Program-made: the position numbers and the translations under genes | The notes under the pieces: model-generated | What the model saw: the letters and a program-made list of their open reading frames with translations, nothing else | What the model was told of the DNA's origin: nothing | The model's database searches: none | In this document: in pieces, positions 37,222 to 44,734 of the stretch | Numbering within the stretch: position 1 is the stretch's first letter | Layout of the letters: every line of letters begins with the position of its first letter | Source: Streptomyces sp. NBC_01231 | Lineage (GTDB): Bacteria > Actinomycetota > Actinomycetes > Streptomycetales > Streptomycetaceae | Length of the DNA stretch: 64,000 nucleotides | Assembly (NCBI GenBank): GCA_035999765.1 | Contig: CP108521.1 | Span: forward strand, 7,750,001-7,814,000 | Direction: 5' to 3'

Positions 37222-38724
37222 ATGCCCCTGCCCGTCATCGCGATCGCCGGACTCGGCATCGAGTCCTCGACCTTCTCCCCGGCCCGCACCGAGGCCCCCG
37301 CCTTCCACCCGCAGCGTGGCGGGGACGTCCTCACGCGCTACCCCTTCCTCGCCCCCGGGCAGCCCCTGCGCGAGGCCGCCGACTGGCGCGGTGCCCTCGT
37401 CGGCAAGGCCCTGCCCGGCGGCACGGTGACGGGACCCGCGTACGCCGAACTCGCCGCCGATCTCCTCAACCGGCTAGCCGAGTTGGGCCCGATCGACGGC
37501 CTCTGGTACGACATCCACGGCGCGATGACCGTCGAGGACCTGGACGACGCCGAGGCCGAACTCCTGCACCGCATCCGAGAAGTGGTCGGCCCGGAGGTCC
37601 TGGTGTCGACCTCCATGGACCTGCACGGCAACGTCTCCCGTGAACTCGTCCACCAGAGCGACCTGATCACCTGTTACCGCATGGCCCCGCACGAGGACGC
37701 CATGGAGACCAAGGAGCGGGCCGCCCGCAACCTGGTGGAGCTGCTGGCGAGCGGGGCGCCCCGCCCGGCCAAGGCGTGGGTCCCGGTGCCGGTGCTGCTG
37801 GCCGGCGAGCAGACCTCCACCCGGATCGAGCCCGCGAAGAGCGTGTACGCGGCCGTCGAGGAGGTGGAAGCGGCCGACGGCGTGACGGACGCGGCGATCT
37901 GGGTCGGGTACGCCTGGGCGGACGAACCGCGCAACCGGGCGGCGGTCGTCGTCACCGGCCCCGACGTGGACGTCGTGACCGCCGGCGCCGAGCGGCTGGC
38001 GCACGGCTTCTGGGCGGCGCGGCACGACTTCGCGTTCGTCGCCCCCACCGGCACCCTGGACGAGTGCCTCGACGCGGCGCTGGCTTCCCCCGCCCGCCCG
38101 TACTTCATCAGCGACACCGGCGACAACCCGACCGCGGGCGGCGCCGGTGACGTCACCTGGGGCCTTCGACAGGTCCTGGACCGCCCGGAGTTCAAGGACC
38201 CGTCCGGCCCCGTCGTCATCTACGCCTCGCTGCCCGGACCGGCGGCCGTCGAGACCGCCGCGCGAGCCGGAGTCGGCGCGAGCGTCACCGTCACCGCGGG
38301 CGCCGAGGTCGACGACCGGCACGCGGGCCCGCTCACCCTGACCGGCATGGTCCACGCGGTCCGGCACGGCGACCGGGACGCGGAGACCGAGGTCGTGCTG
38401 CGGGTGGGGAGCGTGTACGTGGTCCTCACCCGGCTGCGCAAGCCGTACCACCACGAACACGACTTCACCGACCTGGAGTTGGACCCCCGGGCGGCCGACC
38501 TCGTGCTCGTCAAGATCGGCTACCTGGAGCCGGAGCTGTTCGCCATGGCAGCCGACTGGAAGATGGCGCTCACCCCGGGCGGCGTCGACCAGGAGCTGAC
38601 CCGCCTCGGCCATCACCGCGTCCGCCGGCCCCTGTTCCCGTTCGACCCGCAGATGCCCGAACCGGACCTCGGCGCCCGGCTGATCGCGCCCTGCGATGAG
38701 CCGCTCAGCGGACCGGACGAGTGA
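37222..38724 (+). CDS. M81 family metallopeptidase (MlrC-like)
   Basis: The 500-residue protein starts with ATG after CGGAGGAACC. It shows family motifs such as GLGIESSTFSP near 11-21, WYDIHGAM near 95-102, SMDLHGNVS near 132-140, APHED near 155 and DNPTAGGAGDVTW near 300; the His/Asp residues probably bind zinc. MlrC was described for linear microcystin breakdown, but most family members work on unknown peptides. Proximity to a peptide-type importer suggests cytoplasmic processing of the imported compound. The 3' end overlaps the convergent conservon GTPase gene by 20 bases. Confidence 0.9.
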   Translation: MPLPVIAIAGLGIESSTFSPARTEAPAFHPQRGGDVLTRYPFLAPGQPLREAADWRGALVGKALPGGTVTGPAYAELAADLLNRLAELGPIDGLWYDIHGAMTVEDLDDAEAELLHRIREVVGPEVLVSTSMDLHGNVSRELVHQSDLITCYRMAPHEDAMETKERAARNLVELLASGAPRPAKAWVPVPVLLAGEQTSTRIEPAKSVYAAVEEVEAADGVTDAAIWVGYAWADEPRNRAAVVVTGPDVDVVTAGAERLAHGFWAARHDFAFVAPTGTLDECLDAALASPARPYFISDTGDNPTAGGAGDVTWGLRQVLDRPEFKDPSGPVVIYASLPGPAAVETAARAGVGASVTVTAGAEVDDRHAGPLTLTGMVHAVRHGDRDAETEVVLRVGSVYVVLTRLRKPYHHEHDFTDLELDPRAADLVLVKIGYLEPELFAMAADWKMALTPGGVDQELTRLGHHRVRRPLFPFDPQMPEPDLGARLIAPCDEPLSGPDE

Positions 38725-39316
38725 CCTGCCCGGAACCGTCCTCCTCGTCCGCCTCGGCGATCACCCGGTCCATCAGGGCGATCAGCACGTCCCGGGCGGA
38801 GGCCCGCTCACGCGCGTCGCACAGCAGTACCGGGACGTGCTCGGGCAGTGCCAGCGCCTCCCGGATCTCCTCGGCCGGGTACGGATGCCGGCCGTGGAAG
38901 CCGTTGACGCCGACGACGAACGGGATGCGCCGACGCTCGAAGAAGTCGACGGCGGCGAAACTCGACTCCGGTCTGCGGACGTCGATGAGCACCACCGCCC
39001 CCAGCGCGCCCACGGCCAGGTCGTTCCACATGAACCAGAACCGCTGCTGGCCGGGCGTACCGAAGAGATAGAGCACCAGCTCGTCGCTGATGGTGATCCG
39101 GCCGAAGTCCAGGGCCACGGTGGTGTGGCGTTTCTCCTCGATGCCGTGGAGGTCGTCGATGCCCAGGCCGGCGGAGGTCAGCGACTCCTCGGTGCGCAGC
39201 GGCGCGATCTCGCTGACCGACCCCACCATGGTGGTCTTGCCCACGCCGAAGCCCCCGGCGATAAGGATCTTGACGGTGTCGGGTGCCGCGGGGGTGGCGG
39301 CGTCAGAGCCGGTCAA
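38705..39316 (-). CDS. cvnD: Second conservon GTPase CvnD
   Basis: The 203-residue protein has P-loop GGFGVGKTT near 23-31, ALDFGRIT, LFGTPGQQRF and VVGVNGF, matching the 21940-22578 paralogue. The start appears to be TTG at 39316, with GAGGGA 5 bases upstream; it overlaps the DUF742 gene by 14 bases. A 20-base overlap with the M81 gene means transcription from one side runs into the other. Confidence 0.92.
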   Translation of the reverse strand: MTGSDAATPAAPDTVKILIAGGFGVGKTTMVGSVSEIAPLRTEESLTSAGLGIDDLHGIEEKRHTTVALDFGRITISDELVLYLFGTPGQQRFWFMWNDLAVGALGAVVLIDVRRPESSFAAVDFFERRRIPFVVGVNGFHGRHPYPAEEIREALALPEHVPVLLCDARERASARDVLIALMDRVIAEADEEDGSGQVTRPVR

Positions 39317-39674
39317 GGCCGTCCCTCACTTTCTGCAGCAGGTCCAGGTGCGGGGCGCGGGGCGAGACGGGATGCGGCGGGCGGGCGGTGATGAGGCCGG
39401 CCTCCAGCAGATCGCAGAGCATGATGACGACCACGCTCACCGGCAGGTCCAGCAGGGCCGCCAGCTCCGCCACGGCCACCGGCCGCACGCACCGGCGCAG
39501 GATCCGCGTCTGCTCGGGCTGCGGCCGGGGCGCGCGGTCCGGCGGCGGGTCCACCGCCGTCACCGTCGTGATGAGGGTGAAGTCGGCGCGGCTGGGCCGG
39601 GTCCGGCCGCCGGTCAGGGCGAAGGGCCGCACCAGCCGGCCCGCCGCGTCGCTGCCGCTCACCTCACTCGTCAC
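39303..39674 (-). CDS. cvnC: Second conservon DUF742 protein CvnC
   Basis: A 123-residue DUF742 protein with RLVRPFALTGGRT near 12-24 and CVRPVAVAELAALLDLPVSVV near 62-82, followed by the C-terminal LLQKVRDGLDRL. The GTG start at 39674 lies 10 bases after the roadblock stop, in the standard conservon order. Confidence 0.9.
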   Translation of the reverse strand: MTSEVSGSDAAGRLVRPFALTGGRTRPSRADFTLITTVTAVDPPPDRAPRPQPEQTRILRRCVRPVAVAELAALLDLPVSVVVIMLCDLLEAGLITARPPHPVSPRAPHLDLLQKVRDGLDRL

Positions 39675-39684
39675 TCGTCACCCG

Positions 39685-40116
39685 TCACTCGCCGGAGGCG
39701 GCCGTGGGCCCCACATGGGCCCGCGGTGCCGCGCTGAGGTGCTCGCCGATCTTCTTCACCAGCATGTTCATCTGGTACGCCACCACGCCGACGTCCGCGC
39801 CCGGCCCGGTCAGCACGACCAGGTGGGCGCCGGGTCCGGCGGCGGTCAGGATCAGGAAGCTGTTGGCCATCTCGATGAGGGCCTGGCGCACCGGGCCGCC
39901 GCGGAAGTCCAGGCTGACCCCCTTGCTGAGGCTCATCAGACCGGAGGCGGTCGCGGCCAGCCGCTCGGCGTCGTCGCGCACGAACCCGGTGGACCTGCTG
40001 ACGACCAGTCCGTCCTCGGAGAGCACCACGGCGTGGTTCACGTCGGCGACCCGGTCCACGAGACCGGTGAGCAACTGGTCCAGCTGGGTGTCCGTGGCGG
40101 GGGTGGGGCGTGTCAT
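39685..40116 (-). CDS. cvnB: Second conservon roadblock/LC7 protein CvnB
   Basis: ATG at 40116 is preferred because AAGGA lies 7 bases upstream; an ATG at 40131 overlapping the kinase stop would add 5 residues. The 143-residue protein has the roadblock core LDQLLTGLVDRVADVNHAVVLSEDG-type sequence near 12-36 and a final LVKKIGEHL. It probably acts as an MglB-like partner for the GTPase. Confidence 0.92.
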   Translation of the reverse strand: MTRPTPATDTQLDQLLTGLVDRVADVNHAVVLSEDGLVVSRSTGFVRDDAERLAATASGLMSLSKGVSLDFRGGPVRQALIEMANSFLILTAAGPGAHLVVLTGPGADVGVVAYQMNMLVKKIGEHLSAAPRAHVGPTAASGE

Positions 40117-40130
40117 GACGGTGTCCTTCA

Positions 40131-42737
40131 TCAGCGGTCGGTCGGGGAGGTCGGGATGACGGCGGTGTCCGCGGAGGGAACGTGCGCGTCGGTCGGGGGC
40201 GGGGCCTTCCGGTCGTCCGGTGCGGGTGCGTCCTGGTGCGGCCCGTGACCGTTCTGGTCCGGTGCCGGTGCGTGCTCGTCCTGGGTCGGTTCGCCATCGT
40301 CCTGGGCGGAGCCGTCCTCGTCCTCGCCCGAGCCGCCGTTGTCCTCGCCGTTCTCGCCCGAGCCGTCCTTGTCCTCGTCCGACTCGTGCTCGTCCCGGGC
40401 CCGGAGTGTTCCCGCCTGGAAGCAGCCGAGCGAGGAGGCGGCGTGCTCCGCGGTGAACTCACCGGCGTCGGCCGCGTCCGCCGCGTCGGCCGGGGCGGCA
40501 TCCTCCCGGAGTTCGTCGACCAGGCTGGTCTGCGGTACGCGGCGCGGCAGCGGGGCGAGCCCGTCGGAGCGGGGGACGGGAGTGGCGGCGGTGGCGGGAG
40601 CGGGGGCCGTCCGCGCGGCGAGCAGGGGCCGGGCGGCACCACGGGGCGCCGCCGGCTCCCGGTCGGTCTCCGCGGGGCTCGGGGGCCCGGAGCCGAGCGC
40701 GGCCTCCCGGCTCGTCCCGGCGGGCGCGTCCGCCGTACCCGGCGCGTCCGCGGCCTCCGTCGTACCGCTTGCCCGCGTGGTGTCCCGTACGTCGGGAGCG
40801 TCGGCGTCGGCGGCCTCCGGCACCACGATGTCGTGCGGGATCAGCACGATCGCGGTGGTGCCCCCGTACGGCGAGGGGCGCAGGGTGGCGGAGATGCCGT
40901 GCCGCCTGGCGAGCCGGGAGATCACGAACATGCCGAGCCGCAGGTCGTCGGCGAGCGCCACCACGTCGAACTGCGGCGGATCGGCCAACTGGGCGTTGAG
41001 TGAGGCGTAGTCCTCCTCCGACATGCCGAGGCCCCTGTCCTCCACCTCGACGGCCAGCCCCTTGGCCACCATGGCGGCTCGCACCCCGACCGGGCTGGGC
41101 GCGGGGGAGTACGCGGTCGCGTTGTCGATGAGTTCGGCCAGCAGATGGATCACGTCGGCCACCGCGGGCGGGGCCAGGCACACCTCCTCGTCGGTGTCCA
41201 CCTCCACCCGCTGGTACTCGGCGACCTCGCCGACCGCGCTGCGCAGGATGTCGATCAGCGCGACCGGTTCGGTCCAGCTGCGCCGCGGCTGCTCGCCGCT
41301 GATGATGACGAGGTTCTCCTCGTAGCGGCGCAACTGGCTCGCCGTGGAGTCCAGTTCGTACAGGCCCCTGAGCACGTCGGGGTCCTGGTGCTCGCGCTCC
41401 AGCGCGTCGAGTTGGCTGAGCTGGAGGTTGACCAGGTTCTGGCTCTGCCGGGCGATGCCGAGGATCACCTTCTGGAAACCGCGCCGGGTGTCGGCGAGTT
41501 CCACGGTGGTCACCACGGCGGTGCGCTGGGCGGAGTTGAACGCCTGTGCCACCTGGCCGAGTTCGTCGGAGCCGTAGTCCAGCGGGGGCGCCGCCAGGTC
41601 CACGTCGACCTTCTCGCCCCGCTCCAACCGCCGCACCACGTCGGGCAGTCGCTCCTCGGCCAGACCGAGGGTGGCCTCCCTGAGGCCCCGCAGCCGCAGG
41701 GACAGGGAGCGGGTGATCCGCCAGGACATGCCCGCGCACAGCAGCAGCGCGACGAGCCCGCCCGTGCTCAGCGAGGCGGCGGTCAGCAGCAGCCCGTCGG
41801 CCTTGTCGGCGCTGTGGGTGAGCAGCGCGGCGGTCTGCTGCCGGATCAGGTCGCCGTACTGGTCGGAGACCTTCCTCAGTGCCGCGGTCCACTGCTCGCG
41901 CAGGTCGGGCAGGGCGACCCGGCGGGCGCCGTCGGGCGCCCGGGCCTCCATCACCTGGTCCTCGATGGACTGCAGCGTCTGCCACTGGGGGCTCTGCAGG
42001 ATGTGCTCGGTCTGCGTCTTGGCGGTGCCGCGCAGCGAGGGCACGATCTGGTCCCGGACGATCCAGCGGCGGGTGCTGACCAACTGGCCGAAGGTGGTCC
42101 ACGCCTTCTCGTCGAGGTACCCGGACGGCCAGGCGAGGGTGAGCTGTGCGTCCTCCTGGGAGACCAGCTCCGCCCCGTGCTCCAGCGCGACCAGCGGACC
42201 GGCCTGCGAGGTGAGGTCGCCGTCGTCGACCTGGGAGAGCTCCTCGAAGGCGTGGATCTGGTCGTCGATGATCGAGGTGTACTGGCCCAGCGCCTGTTCG
42301 GCGGTGATGTCGGTGGGGTCGTCCACCTGGCCCCGGTAGTACTCCAGGCTGCCCACGGATCCGACGACCGAGTAGAGGCGGTCCGCTATCCGGGCGGGGG
42401 CCTTCTGGATGGCGTCGGACGGGCCGCCGAGTTTCGCGACCGCCTTGTCCGTCTCCTTGCGCGCCTGGTCCAGAGCGGCCCGGGAGCCGGGCTGCCGGGC
42501 CAGCCAGGCGGCGGACACGCCGCGTTCCCGCTGCAGTGCCAGCGTGGCCTCGGTGCCCATGGCGCCGGTCGAGCGGCTCAGTTCCGTCTGCGAGCGCAGC
42601 CGCAGCCCCTCCGAGAACATCTGTGTCGTCGTCACACCCCACAGGGCGGCGAGGGTGACGCTCGGAACCAGTGCCAGGAGGATGAGGGAAAGACGTATGG
42701 AGCCGAGGCGGCGACGCGAACCTGTCCGTCCAGACAT
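40131..42737 (-). CDS. cvnA: Second conservon sensor kinase CvnA with NIT-type ectodomain
   Basis: AAGGAAG precedes the ATG at 42737, giving 868 residues. Spans at about 13-36 and 320-345 flank a helical NIT-type ectodomain (LALQRERGVSAAWLARQPGS near 54-73). A HAMP linker and an HATPase domain follow (ELIDNATAYSPAPS near 535, DRGLGM near 565). The last 210 residues are disordered and strongly acidic, with Asp/Glu/Gly runs such as DEDKDGSGENGED. The frame stays open upstream into the binding-protein gene, but nothing there resembles this family. Confidence 0.92.
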   Translation of the reverse strand: MSGRTGSRRRLGSIRLSLILLALVPSVTLAALWGVTTTQMFSEGLRLRSQTELSRSTGAMGTEATLALQRERGVSAAWLARQPGSRAALDQARKETDKAVAKLGGPSDAIQKAPARIADRLYSVVGSVGSLEYYRGQVDDPTDITAEQALGQYTSIIDDQIHAFEELSQVDDGDLTSQAGPLVALEHGAELVSQEDAQLTLAWPSGYLDEKAWTTFGQLVSTRRWIVRDQIVPSLRGTAKTQTEHILQSPQWQTLQSIEDQVMEARAPDGARRVALPDLREQWTAALRKVSDQYGDLIRQQTAALLTHSADKADGLLLTAASLSTGGLVALLLCAGMSWRITRSLSLRLRGLREATLGLAEERLPDVVRRLERGEKVDVDLAAPPLDYGSDELGQVAQAFNSAQRTAVVTTVELADTRRGFQKVILGIARQSQNLVNLQLSQLDALEREHQDPDVLRGLYELDSTASQLRRYEENLVIISGEQPRRSWTEPVALIDILRSAVGEVAEYQRVEVDTDEEVCLAPPAVADVIHLLAELIDNATAYSPAPSPVGVRAAMVAKGLAVEVEDRGLGMSEEDYASLNAQLADPPQFDVVALADDLRLGMFVISRLARRHGISATLRPSPYGGTTAIVLIPHDIVVPEAADADAPDVRDTTRASGTTEAADAPGTADAPAGTSREAALGSGPPSPAETDREPAAPRGAARPLLAARTAPAPATAATPVPRSDGLAPLPRRVPQTSLVDELREDAAPADAADAADAGEFTAEHAASSLGCFQAGTLRARDEHESDEDKDGSGENGEDNGGSGEDEDGSAQDDGEPTQDEHAPAPDQNGHGPHQDAPAPDDRKAPPPTDAHVPSADTAVIPTSPTDR

Positions 42738-42829
42738 GGTCTTCCTTGGGCGATCAGCGGGGAGGTGAGCGGGCGGGGACCGGGGAGGAGGTCGGGAGGG
42801 GCGGAGGGTCCGGAGGCCGGGGTCGCCGG

Positions 42830-43843
42830 TCAGCGGGTCCCGGCGGTGGCGAAGCGGGCGACCGAGGCGACGTTCTTCCTGGTGACGAAGGCGGGCCCGG
42901 TCAGGACGGGAGCAACCCCGCCGCCGCTGACGTTGCCGTTGGTCCGGTACAGCCACAGCGCGTCCACGGCGAGATAGCCCTGCAGATACGGCTGTTGGTC
43001 CACCGCGAACTGTACGTTCCCGTCGCGCACGGCCTTGACCAGATTTTTGTCGAGGTCGAAGGTGGCGACCTTGGCCCTGCTGCCCGTCGCCTTCACCGAC
43101 TCCACCGCGGTGAGCGCGAACTGGGCGCCCAGCGTGACGACTTCGTCGATGGACGGGTCCTGGCGCAGCTGGGCCGTGACGGCGGCGTTCACCGCGTCCA
43201 GGTCGGTGCCCTCGACGTAGAGCATCTCGGTCTGGCCGGTGAATGTCTTCTTCACGCCGGCGCAGCGCGCCTCCAGGGCGACGTTGCCCCGCTCGTGGAT
43301 GACGCACAGGGCGTGCTTGGCCTTGACGGCGTTCAGTCTCTCGCCGATGGCCCGGCCCGCGAGGCTCTCGTCCTGGCCGAAGTACTCCAGCAGCCCCTGC
43401 GCACGCCAGGCGTCGATACCGGAGTTCAGGCCGACCACGGGGATGCCGGCCGCCTTGGCGTCGGCGATCGGGCTCTTCATCGCCTGCGGCTTGGCGAGAG
43501 TCACCGCGATGCCGTCGACTCTGTCGTCGACCGCCTCCCGCACCAACTGCGCCTGCTTGGCCGGATCGGAGTCGCTCTCATACGTCAGGTCGATGCCGTC
43601 CTTGGCGGCCGCCGCCCGGGCGCCCTTCTGCACCAGATCCCAGAAGGAGTCCCCCTGGCCGCCGTGGGTGATCAGAACGACCTGTGTCCGGCCGCTTTCC
43701 GCACGGTCCGCCGCGTCCGCGCTCGCGGCGGACCCGGAGCCGCCGGATCCGGAGCAGCCGGCCAGGAGCAGGCAGAGCGCGGCGGCCAGGACGGCGGTGC
43801 GGACGGATCCGGGGGAGGCCTGAGGTGGGAGAGGAGTGTTCAT
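42830..43843 (-). CDS. Sugar-type periplasmic-binding lipoprotein (family 4 fold)
   Basis: ATG at 43843 is preferred to a longer frame; GAGAGG-like sequence and the lipobox LLLAGCSGS near 22-30 support it. The 337-residue protein has the ribose-binding-like fold: VVLITHGGQGDSFWDLVQKGA near 52-72, DGIAVTLAKPQAM near 105 and NSGIDAW near 135. No ABC permease or ATPase gene lies nearby. The kinase gene of the second conservon begins 92 bases downstream on the same strand, so co-transcription and a signalling role are plausible. Confidence 0.9.
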   Translation of the reverse strand: MNTPLPPQASPGSVRTAVLAAALCLLLAGCSGSGGSGSAASADAADRAESGRTQVVLITHGGQGDSFWDLVQKGARAAAAKDGIDLTYESDSDPAKQAQLVREAVDDRVDGIAVTLAKPQAMKSPIADAKAAGIPVVGLNSGIDAWRAQGLLEYFGQDESLAGRAIGERLNAVKAKHALCVIHERGNVALEARCAGVKKTFTGQTEMLYVEGTDLDAVNAAVTAQLRQDPSIDEVVTLGAQFALTAVESVKATGSRAKVATFDLDKNLVKAVRDGNVQFAVDQQPYLQGYLAVDALWLYRTNGNVSGGGVAPVLTGPAFVTRKNVASVARFATAGTR

Positions 43844-44380
43844 GGAGCGGGCACCTCGCTGTGCGGCCGAGCAAGAGGAACACAAACGTACGGTCGAAGC
43901 ACGCAAGGTGCGCTGACCGGTTGAAACTTCATTGGCTTGGAGCCAACCGTGTGTGACCGCCGGTAGTCAAGTGATCGGCCGCTCGCGCTGAGTTGTCGGT
44001 GCCGCATCGTGATGATCTTTGCGCAGGCCGGAAGGCCGACGGTGGAGACAGAGGTGAGGCGTGAACCGGAACGAGTCGTTCGGCCCGGCCGCGTCGGCCA
44101 CCACCCCCTTTGCCGCCCGCCCCAAGGCTTGCCACGACCCCGTACCTCGCGATGTCCTTGTCCCGGAGCGCCTCGGGGCCGGTGTCGTCCGGACATCAGG
44201 AGGGTGCCGCGCCCGGGCGGCAGGGCAGCGGTTTCCGGCGACCTAGACTGGCAAAGTCCCCACACTTCGTTCGTCGGGTCTTCCCTCGGACACGACGGAC
44301 ACGACGTTGCGACAGTTGCGCCGCGTCCACGGATCCGGCGTTACTACAGGACAGCGGGCGACGGACAGGAGGACGAGGAG
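43844..44380. other. Gene-free region between binding protein and ArsR regulator
   Basis: About 540 bases without a supported gene. The only clear structure is an inverted repeat TTGGCT-TGG-AGCCAA at 43932-43946, about 90 bases upstream of the binding-protein start. Short open frames such as one at 44061-44246 lack a ribosome site and any recognisable sequence. Confidence 0.45.
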
Positions 44381-44734
44381 ATGACGGCGGACGGCCACGG
44401 CTTCGACGACCCCTCCGCCGACGTGCTCGCGCAGGCCGCCGCGGCCTTCGGACTGCTCGCCTCACCGGCCAGACTGCACATCGTGTGGGCGCTGGCCCAC
44501 GGCGAGAGCGACGTCACCGGGCTTGCGGAGCGGGTCGGCGGCGCGCTGCCCGCCGTCAGCCAGCACCTGACCAAGCTGAAGCTGGCCGGTCTGGTCCGCT
44601 CCCGCCGTGAGGGACGCCGCCAGGTGTACTTCGTCGACGCCGACGAACAGGCGGCCCTCGTGGACGTGGTGCGGCTGATGGTCGGCCGGCTGTCCGACGG
44701 CGCCGCCCCGGTCCGCCAGCTCCGTGGCCTCTGA
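44381..44734 (+). CDS. ArsR-family winged-helix repressor
   Basis: The 117-residue protein starts with ATG after GGACGAGGAG. It has the ArsR-type helix-turn-helix (VTGLAERVGGALPAVSQHLTKLKLAGLV near 44-71) followed by the wing RREGRRQVYFVD. No metal-binding Cys pair is present, so it may sense something other than a thiophilic metal. The last 11 bases overlap the P-type ATPase start, so the two are one operon. Confidence 0.9.
   Translation: MTADGHGFDDPSADVLAQAAAAFGLLASPARLHIVWALAHGESDVTGLAERVGGALPAVSQHLTKLKLAGLVRSRREGRRQVYFVDADEQAALVDVVRLMVGRLSDGAAPVRQLRGL

Noticed and set aside
42738..43307. Upstream extension of the second conservon kinase frame
   Set aside because: It overlaps the binding-protein gene in another frame, and the strong ribosome site and membrane helix fit an ATG at 42737.
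44061..44246. 61-codon plus-strand frame before the ArsR gene
   Set aside because: No convincing ribosome site, no domain, and codon pattern unlike neighbours.
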